The notes beneath the pieces were generated by a model. The model saw only the letters and a list, made by a program, of their open reading frames with translations. It had not been told where the DNA came from and ran no database searches. Source: JAZKDW01 sp040387375 (GTDB lineage Bacteria; Pseudomonadota; Gammaproteobacteria; Burkholderiales; Burkholderiaceae_D). Taken from it: a stretch of DNA of 64,000 nt. Within the stretch, counting starts at the first letter, position 1; each line of letters starts with the position of its first letter. This document shows positions 17,980 through 25,668 of the stretch, piece after piece. The position numbers and the translations under genes are program-made. Location: positions 1 to 64,000 of the forward strand of contig JAZKDW010000043.1 of the NCBI GenBank assembly GCA_040387375.1, written 5' to 3'.

Positions 17980-18052
17980 TTTACTGTTCAGTGAATAAAT
18001 GAATGTTAGCGAATATTCGGCGTTTTTTCAATATTTACTGTTCAGTGAATAA
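17980..18052 (-). promoter_or_regulatory. AbiE-like module promoter framed by two identical 19-bp operators
   Basis: The minus-strand promoter is TTGAAA (18031-18026), 17 bp, TAACAT (18008-18003). The 19-base sequence TTTACTGTTCAGTGAATAA occurs exactly twice, at 17980-17998 and 18034-18052, 54 bp apart. One copy abuts the -35 side and the other covers the expected start site. Each copy contains the palindrome ACTG-TT-CAGT. The arrangement is what cooperative autorepression by a winged-helix antitoxin would need. Confidence 0.8.
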
Positions 18053-18551
18053 GCCTGTGACATCCCGGCGTGCCGCCGTCGGGCTCGCGGGCGTTGCCCC
18101 GCGCCTCATACCGCGTCGCGGCCATGCGGCTTTGATTCCTGATGCCTCTGGCCGTCTCTTGCCGGGCAATTACAAGAGCCAAGTGAGCTATGAAAAGCCA
18201 CCCCAGCGAGAGGCATTACCTTCATAGGCGAAGTCACATCCTAAAGTACACTCAAACGCGCAGTCATCGAATTGCGCATTCGCATTTGGGGATCAACCTT
18301 TTATGTGTTGGTAGCATAGGATCACGGAGGAAGCGGCCGACACCCTTGTCGGTGTTGCCCCAGCTCTGGCACGCAGTGGGCCGCAACCGCAGGACTCCTA
18401 TGTGGCCCCCAGCCGAGAACCCTACAGTGGGCTGAAGGCCCCAGAAACCAACCTGAACTATTGCTTTGTATTTGTTTTTCGCGCCATGTCCACCATCAAG
18501 AAAGGCTTGACAGCGGACATTTTTTATTTGATCACGCTCATCAGTTTGCGA
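18053..18551. other. Gene-free 499-bp stretch between AbiE-like module and aceB
   Basis: I see no supportable gene here. One short plus-strand reading frame reaches 18227, but it has no ribosome site and starts inside the operator region. The text is a patchwork of GC-rich and AT-rich segments unlike the neighbouring operons. It could be decayed mobile-element DNA flanking the AbiE-like module. No terminal repeats were recognised. Confidence 0.4.
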
Positions 18552-20138
18552 TCAGATTTCCTCGTACAGCGGCAGCGTCAGGAATTCCGCAAAGGATGGC
18601 GAAGTCGACATCTCTTCAAAAATCCTTGCGGCGCGGTCATACGTCGGCCCGGTACCCGCCAGCGCCTTCACTTTTACCAGCTCCTCCGGAATCATCGCAC
18701 GCACCATGTCCGCGGTCACCTTGCGGCCATCGTCGAGCACACCCTTGGGGCTGCGTATCCATTGCCAGACCTGGCTGCGGCTGATTTCCGCAGTTGCGGC
18801 ATCTTCCATCAGGTTGTGAATCGGCACGCAGCCATTCCCTGCCAGCCAGGCACCCAGGTAGTGGATGCCGACGTTGATGTTATAACGCAGGCCGGCTTCG
18901 GTGATCGGCGTCTCAGGCTGGAAAGTGAGCAGATCAGCCGCCGTAACCTTCACGTCCGGACGTTGCTTGTCGATCTGATTGGGACGGTCACCGAGGACTT
19001 TCTTGAACTCGCCCATCGCCAGGTCGACCAGGCCAGGATGCGCGACCCATCCACCATCGTAGCCATCGGTCGCATCACGCGCCTTGTCGGTGCGCACGCC
19101 ACCCATGGCGATATCGTTCTTTTCCGGATCATTCTTGATTGGAATCAGCGCCGCCATGCCGCCGATTGCCGGCGCATTACGCTTATGGCAGGTTTGTAGC
19201 AGCAGCAATGCGTAAGAACGCATGAATGGCGCCGTCATCGTGACTTTTGCGCGGTCGGCCAGACAGAAATCCTTGTCCAGCTTGAACTTCTTGATGCAGG
19301 AAAAAATATAATCCCAGCGACCGGCATTCAGTCCCGAACTATGCTCGCGCAGCTCATACAGGATTTCATCCATCTCGAATGCGGCAAGGATGGTTTCGAT
19401 CAGCACGGTCGCCTTGATGGTCCCTTGCGGCAAGCCGATTTCATTTTGCGCCATGATGAAAATATCATTCCACAGACGCGCTTCCAGATGCGATTCCATC
19501 TTCGGCAAATAAAAATACGGACCTGCGCCGCGTGCCAGCAATTCTTTCGCGTTGTGCACCATGAACAGCGCAAAGTCGAAGATGCCGCCGGAGACGCGCT
19601 TGCCATCCACCAGCACATGCTTTTCATCCAGATGCCAGCCGCGCGGACGTACTACCAGCGTCGCGACCTTGTCGTTGAGTTTGTAGGTCTTGCCGTTCTG
19701 TTCGAGGCTGATGGTCTTGCGGATCGCCTCCATCAAATTGATCTGGCCAGTGATCTGATTGTCCCAGTTCGGCGTGTTCGAATCTTCGAAGTCGGTCATG
19801 TAACTGTCGGCGCCCGAGTTGAAGGCGTTGATAACCATCTTGCGCTCGACCGGGCCGGTGATTTCGACACGACGGCATTCAAGCGCTTTCGGAATCGGCG
19901 CGATTTTCCAGTCGCCGGCACGGATGTGCGCGGTTTCCGGTAAAAAATCGGGACGCTCGCCAGCATCGAGGCGGGCAGCACGCTCGACACGCGAGGCCAG
20001 CAATTCCTGGCGACGCGGTTCAAATGCGCGGCTCAACTTGGCGACGAGCGCCAGCGCATCAGCAGTTAACACCGTTTCAAAACCGGGTTTGATGTCGGCC
20101 TTGATTTCCATTCCAGCAGGGAGTTGCAATTGGGTCAT
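18552..20138 (-). CDS. aceB: Malate synthase A
   Basis: This enzyme condenses glyoxylate with acetyl-CoA to malate in the glyoxylate shunt. The 528-residue length fits malate synthase A. Conserved segments include ITGPVERKMVINAFNSGADSYMTDFEDS with its acidic magnesium ligands, the beta-barrel strand KATVLIETILAAFEMDEILYELR, and GGMAALIPIKNDPEKN. The C-terminus holds the catalytic region around IHNLMEDAATAEISRSQVWQW. A ribosome site GGAGCAACTC precedes the ATG. It follows a haloacid dehalogenase gene by 36 bp, probably on one message. Confidence 0.95.
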   Translation of the reverse strand: MTQLQLPAGMEIKADIKPGFETVLTADALALVAKLSRAFEPRRQELLASRVERAARLDAGERPDFLPETAHIRAGDWKIAPIPKALECRRVEITGPVERKMVINAFNSGADSYMTDFEDSNTPNWDNQITGQINLMEAIRKTISLEQNGKTYKLNDKVATLVVRPRGWHLDEKHVLVDGKRVSGGIFDFALFMVHNAKELLARGAGPYFYLPKMESHLEARLWNDIFIMAQNEIGLPQGTIKATVLIETILAAFEMDEILYELREHSSGLNAGRWDYIFSCIKKFKLDKDFCLADRAKVTMTAPFMRSYALLLLQTCHKRNAPAIGGMAALIPIKNDPEKNDIAMGGVRTDKARDATDGYDGGWVAHPGLVDLAMGEFKKVLGDRPNQIDKQRPDVKVTAADLLTFQPETPITEAGLRYNINVGIHYLGAWLAGNGCVPIHNLMEDAATAEISRSQVWQWIRSPKGVLDDGRKVTADMVRAMIPEELVKVKALAGTGPTYDRAARIFEEMSTSPSFAEFLTLPLYEEI

Positions 20139-20174
20139 GAGTTGCTCCAGTTAAAAAGCGGTTGAATATAAAAA

Positions 20175-20858
20175 TTAAATAGTGCGATTTTTCTCTATGA
20201 ATTTTACTAAATCAGTCAGCGTGCGCCCTTGTCCATGCGGCTCGACGCCCAGTTCTTCCAGCGGTGCATCGGCGCGGTTTACCCAGAAGGTGGTGTAGCC
20301 AAACCAGGTGGCGCCGCAGACATCCCAGCAATTACTCGACACGAAAAGAATTTTCTTCGCAGGCAAGCCAAATACATCCGGCCCCAATTGATACGCTTCT
20401 GGCGCAGTCTTGAATTTTTTCACTGCATCGACCGACAGCAGATGACTGAACACACCTTGCATGCCGGCTGCCTTGACCACCGAGTCCAGCATCTGCGGAT
20501 TGCCGTTGGACAGAATCGCCAGCTTCAGACCCTTGACCTGCAGCTCTTGCAAGACAGCCAGGTTTTCCGGAAATGCCTGCAATTTTGCGTACTGCCCCAT
20601 TAACGCATTCTGCGCATCGAAGTTCAGGTCAAGCTGCAGCTTCCTGCAGCTGAAAACCAGCGCATCCTGCGTCACTTCCCAGAACGGCTTGTACATCGAG
20701 CACATGGTGCGCAGGCGCGTGTATTCGATCTGCTTGTCGCGCCACATCTCGGCGAGCGCAGCACCCCGCTGAGGGAATAATTTCTCCGCAAGCGCGCCAA
20801 TCGAATACACATCAAAAAGCGTACCGTAGGCATCGAAGGCAATGGCTTGAATGGACAT
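20175..20858 (-). CDS. Haloacid dehalogenase, type II (HAD superfamily)
   Basis: This 227-residue HAD hydrolase is of the L-2-haloacid dehalogenase type. The nucleophile is Asp9 in AIAFDAYGTLFDV. Ser/Asn motif II is LAILSNGNPQML, and lysine motif III is KKFKTAPEAYQLG. The acidic loop FVSSNCWDVCGATWFGY completes the site. It hydrolyses 2-halo-acids, or possibly a phosphorylated C2 acid, in the cytoplasm. It is the first gene of a unit with aceB, suggesting a link to C2 acid metabolism. The natural substrate is not predictable from the sequence. Confidence 0.88.
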   Translation of the reverse strand: MSIQAIAFDAYGTLFDVYSIGALAEKLFPQRGAALAEMWRDKQIEYTRLRTMCSMYKPFWEVTQDALVFSCRKLQLDLNFDAQNALMGQYAKLQAFPENLAVLQELQVKGLKLAILSNGNPQMLDSVVKAAGMQGVFSHLLSVDAVKKFKTAPEAYQLGPDVFGLPAKKILFVSSNCWDVCGATWFGYTTFWVNRADAPLEELGVEPHGQGRTLTDLVKFIEKNRTI

Positions 20859-20990
20859 GTTGATTGGTGGCGAGGGCAGGAAGTTGCGTTGATAATGTGC
20901 CTAGTATATTGAACATAAATACGCATAAGTAGAACGTTTTATCACTTTATTATTGCGTTAAAGTCACAACTGAGTGAATATCCCTGGACT

Positions 20991-21896
20991 ATGGATCAAT
21001 TCAAACAAATTTCCACCTTTGTGGACGTACTCGCCAGGGGCAGCTTGTCCGCCGCGGCGCGGGCCGAAGGCATCGCCCCAGCCATGATCGGACGGCGGCT
21101 TGACGCGCTTGAAGAACGGCTGGGAGTCAAGTTACTGCAGCGGACCACACGCAAGATTGTGCTCACCAACGAAGGGGCGGCATTCCTCGAAGACTGCCAG
21201 CGTATTTTGCTTGATCTGGAAAACGCCGAAGCATCGGTATCGGAGCGCAGCGCACGGGCCAGTGGTCACCTGAGCATATCGGCACCCGCCGGTTTCGGCC
21301 GGCAGCATGTCGCGCCATTGATGCCCTCCTTCCTGTCTGAACATCGGGATGTGACGGTAACCTTGAATTTGAACGATCGAGTGGTGGACCTGATCGGCGA
21401 AGGCATCGATATCGCAATTCGTATCGCGACGCTGTCCGACTCAAGCCTGATCGGCGTCAAGTTGGCGGACAACAAACGTGTGGTGGTGGCTTCACCTGAT
21501 TACCTGAAGCGCCATGGCAGACCGGTGTCGCTTGATGATTTGTCGACGCATAACTGCCTGGCCATGAGCAGCGAAGGAAGTCAGCGCGGCTGGACCTTTC
21601 GCCAGAACGGCAAGAATGTAACGCTAAAGGTGAGTGGAAACATGGTGTGCAACGACGGCGCCGTGCTGCACGATTGGGCATTGTCGGCCAAGGGATTGGC
21701 ATGGCGCTCGATGTGGGAAGTCGGCACGGAAATCGAGTCCGGCAAACTGGTGACGGTGCTGGATGAATTTGCCGCGCCGGGCAACGATGTTTACGCGGTG
21801 TTTGCGCAGCGACAGCATCTGCCGTTGCGCATTCGTGTGCTGGTGGATTTTTTACGCCGTGTTTATGCACGGCCGGATTACTGGCGCCACACCTGA
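20991..21896 (+). CDS. LysR-family transcriptional regulator
   Basis: This 301-residue LysR protein has an N-terminal winged helix (FVDVLARGSLSAAARAEGIAPAMIGRRLDALEERLGVKLLQRTTRKIVLTNEG, residues 12-65). It is followed by a two-lobed effector domain. It is divergent from the dehalogenase-aceB unit across 132 bp, so control of that operon is a fair inference. The effector is unknown. A bidirectional terminator follows downstream. Confidence 0.9.
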   Translation: MDQFKQISTFVDVLARGSLSAAARAEGIAPAMIGRRLDALEERLGVKLLQRTTRKIVLTNEGAAFLEDCQRILLDLENAEASVSERSARASGHLSISAPAGFGRQHVAPLMPSFLSEHRDVTVTLNLNDRVVDLIGEGIDIAIRIATLSDSSLIGVKLADNKRVVVASPDYLKRHGRPVSLDDLSTHNCLAMSSEGSQRGWTFRQNGKNVTLKVSGNMVCNDGAVLHDWALSAKGLAWRSMWEVGTEIESGKLVTVLDEFAAPGNDVYAVFAQRQHLPLRIRVLVDFLRRVYARPDYWRHT

Positions 21897-21982
21897 ACGT
21901 GAAAAGGGCTTGATGGCGTGGAGCGCCTTCCCTGTCAGTGTGTGACGGGATCGGGATAAAGCCGAGCTTAGGCGCACAGACG

Positions 21983-22013
21983 AAAAAAATCCCCGGCAAG
22001 CCGGGGATTTTTT
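21983..22013 (+). terminator. Bidirectional rho-independent terminator
   Basis: AAAAAAATCCCCGG-CAAG-CCGGGGATTTTTTT is a perfect 8-bp stem with flanking A and T tracts. It sits between the convergent LysR and cold-shock genes and can serve both. Confidence 0.9.
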
Positions 22014-22030
22014 ATGTCGCTTGATTCAGC

Positions 22031-22234
22031 TTAGATAGGCTGAATGTTCGAAGCTTGCTTGCCTTTAGGGCCAGCTGTCACTTCAAAAGAAACGCGTTGG
22101 TTCTCTTGCAGTGACTTGAAGCCGCTCGACTGGATAGCCGAGAAGTGAGCGAACAGATCTTCGCCGCCTTCGTCAGGGGTAATAAAGCCGAAGCCCTTCG
22201 AATCATTGAACCATTTTACGATACCAGTTGCCAT
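22031..22234 (-). CDS. Cold-shock domain protein (CspA family)
   Basis: This 67-residue single cold-shock domain protein binds single-stranded nucleic acids and melts RNA structure. It carries RNP1 KGFGFITPD and RNP2 DLFAHFSAI, and begins MATGIVKWFNDSKG as usual for the family. AGGAA lies just upstream of the ATG. A TATAAT on the minus strand at 22351-22346 would give a leader of about 105 nt, typical of thermo-regulated csp messages. Confidence 0.95.
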   Translation of the reverse strand: MATGIVKWFNDSKGFGFITPDEGGEDLFAHFSAIQSSGFKSLQENQRVSFEVTAGPKGKQASNIQPI

Positions 22235-22345
22235 TGCAATTCCTATTTCAGTTAAGTTGGGCATTTGCCCGATAGATCGTTTCAACCAAGTAAGGAATGA
22301 CAGACTGATACTGCACCACTAGTACTCGAATCTCAACGATGACTC

Positions 22346-22351
22346 ATTATA
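22346..22351 (-). promoter_or_regulatory. Possible -10 box of the cold-shock gene, long leader
   Basis: A consensus TATAAT on the minus strand lies about 112 bases before the cold-shock ATG, leaving an untranslated leader of roughly 105 nt. No good -35 is seen. Between 22352 and 22560 I see no gene. Confidence 0.35.
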
Positions 22352-22560
22352 CTGGATAAAATCAGAAATGAGTAGGACGAACATCAAGAATGGGTTGACG
22401 GCTTCAGGACAAGCCAGGCTAGCGATTTGGCCGATACCTTGCAGCCATGTTCATATTAAAAGAATAAGCAATAACTATATCAAGCTATCAACAGCTTCCG
22501 GAATCCGATTGTATCCTTGTGAACATCCCCTTCCCGCCGACAGACAAAAAACCTTGTCCT

Positions 22561-22884
22561 TCAGTGCTTATCTTTCAAGGACAATATTGGCTGATACCGC
22601 GTGACCGCATCGTACATTCGGATAATGGAATTTATTATGAGCCTGATTTCATCGTCGGCCATCAAATTTAATGTGTTTTTGACAGCACATTCCCCTTCTT
22701 TGGCGGGACCTCGGTTCATGTCGTCCTGCAAACGTTCGAATTGCTCTCGAATCTCGGCGGGCACATCCTTTTTTGAGAGTCGCATCAGGTGCAATTTATA
22801 TGCCCTCAGAACACGTTCTCGTTGAGTATCGCCACTGGAGAGCGCGTACATCGCCAAATGAAAGCTTTTCCACGCAGATGACAT
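22561..22884 (-). CDS. Conserved hypothetical small protein
   Basis: This 107-residue protein is likely helical and soluble (MSSAWKSFHLAMYALSSGDTQRERVLRAYKLHLMRL...EIREQFERLQDDMNRG). I do not assign it to a named family. The ATG at 22884 is chosen because the sequence pattern becomes protein-like there, and upstream residues are unlikely. No clear ribosome site precedes it. The C-terminal half, DDEIRLIINSIIRMYDAVTRYQ, looks amphipathic. It is flanked by AT-rich DNA. Confidence 0.6.
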   Translation of the reverse strand: MSSAWKSFHLAMYALSSGDTQRERVLRAYKLHLMRLSKKDVPAEIREQFERLQDDMNRGPAKEGECAVKNTLNLMADDEIRLIINSIIRMYDAVTRYQPILSLKDKH

Positions 22885-22944
22885 ATCAAGTTTGCAAATA
22901 ATAAATTTTGATGAAATTCTGCACGTAACATCCTCCCGCCACAA

Positions 22945-23313
22945 AAAATCGAACCGGCTTCCGCCCGCGAGTATATACGATATGACAACCTTAATGACTC
23001 GCTTCCCCTGCGCATTCTTTTGTTTTCATAAATTAAATATTTATTACTATTAGTATATAAAGAATTTGTAAATTATAAACATTGGTTGTAATATCCATAA
23101 TACGTTGATTCCCCAAGAATAAGTCCGATCTCTAATACGATTTTTATATGAACAGACGACAGCTTCTAATGTGTCGCTAATCTGCGAAAGTTATAAAGGA
23201 TATGGACAGACAGACATGCCCTTTCCTAGCAATATGCCGTTATATAAAATATATTAATAAAAACCATAAGTAATAAAATTGCGGGACTGGTAACTGACGA
23301 GGGGAGGTATAAA
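22945..23313. other. AT-rich intergenic region upstream of HypT-like gene
   Basis: This 369-bp stretch is strikingly AT-rich compared with the rest of the window, especially 23020-23110 and 23230-23280 (runs of ATTTATTACTATTAG and AAAATATATTAATAAAAA type). No gene is visible. It probably holds the promoter of the LysR gene at 23314, and it would be an obvious target for a nucleoid silencing protein. Confidence 0.45.
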
Positions 23314-24237
23314 ATGGATATCGAGTGGCTTGAAGATTTTCTCAGCTTTTCAAATCTATCCAGCTTCACACGGGCAGCGCAAGAACGCCACGTGACTCAG
23401 TCAGCCTTCAGCCGCCGGATTCGTTCTCTGGAAGACTGGATCGGCACCCAGTTGATTGATCGGGACACCGTTCCACCAAAACTGACTGCTGCCGGTTATC
23501 TGTTTCGCGAAGTAGCCAGGGAAACTGTCCGGAACCTGCAAGATACCCGCCTCACTCTCGGGCAAAAAAAACAGGCATTCTCCGGTATAAAACTCTATGT
23601 TTCACACTCGCTCGCGCAATCATTTTTGTCTGACTGGATAGCCGAGTTATGGCAACGAATGATCAATTTTCAATTCGACATACACTCGGTTGACACTTAT
23701 GAGGGATTGTTAGCCCTGTCATCCGGTCGCTGCGATATTTTAATGGCCTATTCGAGCCCGCTGGCGCCCTTGCCCCTTGATGAGACACTTTTCCCGTCTA
23801 TCCATTTGGCAGATGACCGCCTGCTGCCGGTTAGCGCGCCGAATGCCGACGGCTCTGCGCGATACTCGCTCGCGGAACGATCCGACAAGCCCTTACCCGT
23901 GCTCGCCTTCCCCATGGAAACCTTTTTCGGTCGTCTGGTGAATGGCATTGTTCGCTTCTCCGGGGAGAACCGAAAGATCAATACAGTAATGCAGAGCCAC
24001 AATCCCATGTCCTTGCATACCCTGGCACTCAATGGCATGGGCATATCCTGGCTGCCTGAACGACTGATCAGAGCCGATCTAGCCGCCGGGAAATTGGTTC
24101 TGGCGGGTAACGATAGCTGGTGCTGCCAACTCCAGATCAAGATTTATGAGTCCCAGGAAAAGATGAATACCTTGCAGCCGCACGTATGGGAAAGCATCAA
24201 GGTGATGCAGGAGTCTCAGAACCTGCTTGCACAATAG
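23314..24237 (+). CDS. LysR-family regulator resembling HypT (YjiE)
   Basis: This 307-residue LysR protein starts MDIEWLEDFLSFSNLSSFTRAAQERHVTQSAFSRRIRSLEDWIGTQL, preceded by GAGGGGAGG. The WL-x-DFL opening, SAFSRRIRSLE helix and GISWLPE segment resemble HypT, the hypochlorite-responsive LysR regulator of E. coli. The methionine pattern cannot be compared here, so a role in oxidant sensing is inference. It lies 86 bp before an OmpR-like winged-helix gene on the same strand. Confidence 0.85.
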   Translation: MDIEWLEDFLSFSNLSSFTRAAQERHVTQSAFSRRIRSLEDWIGTQLIDRDTVPPKLTAAGYLFREVARETVRNLQDTRLTLGQKKQAFSGIKLYVSHSLAQSFLSDWIAELWQRMINFQFDIHSVDTYEGLLALSSGRCDILMAYSSPLAPLPLDETLFPSIHLADDRLLPVSAPNADGSARYSLAERSDKPLPVLAFPMETFFGRLVNGIVRFSGENRKINTVMQSHNPMSLHTLALNGMGISWLPERLIRADLAAGKLVLAGNDSWCCQLQIKIYESQEKMNTLQPHVWESIKVMQESQNLLAQ

Positions 24238-24323
24238 AGCGACCACACACCCGGAAAAAATTGGGCGCGTCTGCGTCTCCGGCGCTCCCGAATATCCGGC
24301 CATCATCAATAGGGGAAACTCTC

Positions 24324-25151
24324 ATGAAAATAAATGTAAAGATCATTGGAGAGAACTTGTTTCGTGCGCTGACTCAGGACGCAGTCAGACCGGATTCTTC
24401 TTTCCCCACGCTGTTCAAGCAAAAGGAACTGATCGATTGGGAATTCAGCTACGTCGACGAGGATCTGAAACCCGAAGATTTGCTTATTTTTCCTGGCCGC
24501 CCTGCCGTACTGCTGATTGACGCAGGAGATACCAGCCTGATCGAAAAGATCCGGCGAATGGAAAAAGGAGGACTTCCTTCTCTCAGCTCCCCACTGGATT
24601 ACCCGATTGTTTTATCACCGGTAATTGTCATCTTCCGCTCCACGGCGACACTCGAAGACATCGTTGACTTTCCCGACATGATCTCGGACTGGATGTTCGA
24701 ACCCATCATGTTGCCGGATCTCGTGCGTAGAATATTTTCTTCACTCAGGCGAAAAAATATCCTGAAGACAGAGTTGCGATTTGGTCCGCTCACAATATCG
24801 CCGGAGTCGCGCATGATTTCATATTACGGCAACACAGTGCACCTGTCGCCTTCCGAGTTCGCGCTGGTTGAATTATTTCTGAATCAGATGGGGACCGTGA
24901 TTCCAATGAGTGAACTGGTTCAGCTATTCAAATTGACAGGCAAGTCCACCGAAGGAAGCAATATTCGCGTCACTATTTTTCAACTGCGCTTGAAGCTGGA
25001 AACACTTACCAACGCTCAATTTACCTTGAGCAGTATTTATAAACGAGGTTATTGCCTGAAGCAGAAAATCAAACCCTTTCAGGAACCTGGGTCTGGCTCG
25101 ATTGTGGCGAAGCAGGATCAGGGGGAGTATTTATTGGAAAACAGTGCTTGA
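24324..25151 (+). CDS. Winged-helix regulator with degenerate receiver-like N-domain
   Basis: This 275-residue protein has a C-terminal OmpR/PhoB-type winged helix (residues about 150-245: LRFGPLTISPESRMISYYGNTVHLSPSEFALVELFL...SNIRVTIFQLRLKLE). The N-terminal half of about 145 residues has the layout of a response-regulator receiver (PAVLLIDAGD, SPVIVIFRSTATLEDI, DWMFEPIMLPDLVRRIFSSLRR). It lacks the canonical early acidic pair and a clear LLDxxMP loop. It may be a phosphorylation-independent regulator. The ATG follows AGGGGAAA. No kinase gene is adjacent. Confidence 0.72.
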   Translation: MKINVKIIGENLFRALTQDAVRPDSSFPTLFKQKELIDWEFSYVDEDLKPEDLLIFPGRPAVLLIDAGDTSLIEKIRRMEKGGLPSLSSPLDYPIVLSPVIVIFRSTATLEDIVDFPDMISDWMFEPIMLPDLVRRIFSSLRRKNILKTELRFGPLTISPESRMISYYGNTVHLSPSEFALVELFLNQMGTVIPMSELVQLFKLTGKSTEGSNIRVTIFQLRLKLETLTNAQFTLSSIYKRGYCLKQKIKPFQEPGSGSIVAKQDQGEYLLENSA

Positions 25152-25310
25152 GGAGAGTGAAACCTGCGCACTGCCAGGCACTAAAACGACGCCATGGCGT
25201 CTTAAGAACTGCGTGTCGCGCTTGCTTGGTGCTTGAGGCTTGCCGCCGTATCCTGGCAGGACGCAGTTGGGGATTTCCTGTCTTTGCGAAAACGCATCCA
25301 GGTGCCATCA

Positions 25311-25544
25311 ATGGCAATCGAAACCATCGGAAAATATCAGCTCCACCTGATTGCTTATGAACTGCCCGAATCCGGCCGCTGGGAACCTTTTCTCACCATT
25401 CACAAATTTGACGATGACATCAAAGACTTCAAATGCATTGTGGAAAAGCATCGTGTTTCGGAACAAAAATTCGACACCTACGATGAGGCAATCGACCATG
25501 CGCGAAAAGCCGGAAATACACTGATCGAGACCGGTATTTTATAG
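25311..25544 (+). CDS. Small conserved hypothetical protein
   Basis: This 77-residue protein starts MAIETIGKYQLHLIAYELPESGRWEPFLTIHKF, with AGGTG ahead of the ATG. It ends ...RVSEQKFDTYDEAIDHARKAGNTLIETG. The pattern of short beta strands followed by one helix resembles small stand-alone domains of unknown function. I do not recognise a named family. It sits alone between a regulator gene and the MscS-like gene. Confidence 0.6.
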   Translation: MAIETIGKYQLHLIAYELPESGRWEPFLTIHKFDDDIKDFKCIVEKHRVSEQKFDTYDEAIDHARKAGNTLIETGIL

Positions 25545-25668
25545 CTGCATCCACAGATTTCATAGTCCTGAGCCCGACTTCATCCATTCATTCGGCGGAT
25601 CCGATGGCTCAACGCAAACCCGGCCAGCGCAGTCTGAATCGATTTGTTTTGGTCAGAGCCGCAGACAC

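Noticed and set aside
18003..18227. Short frame downstream of the AbiE-like operators
   Set aside because: It starts within the promoter region and lacks a ribosome site and recognisable motifs.
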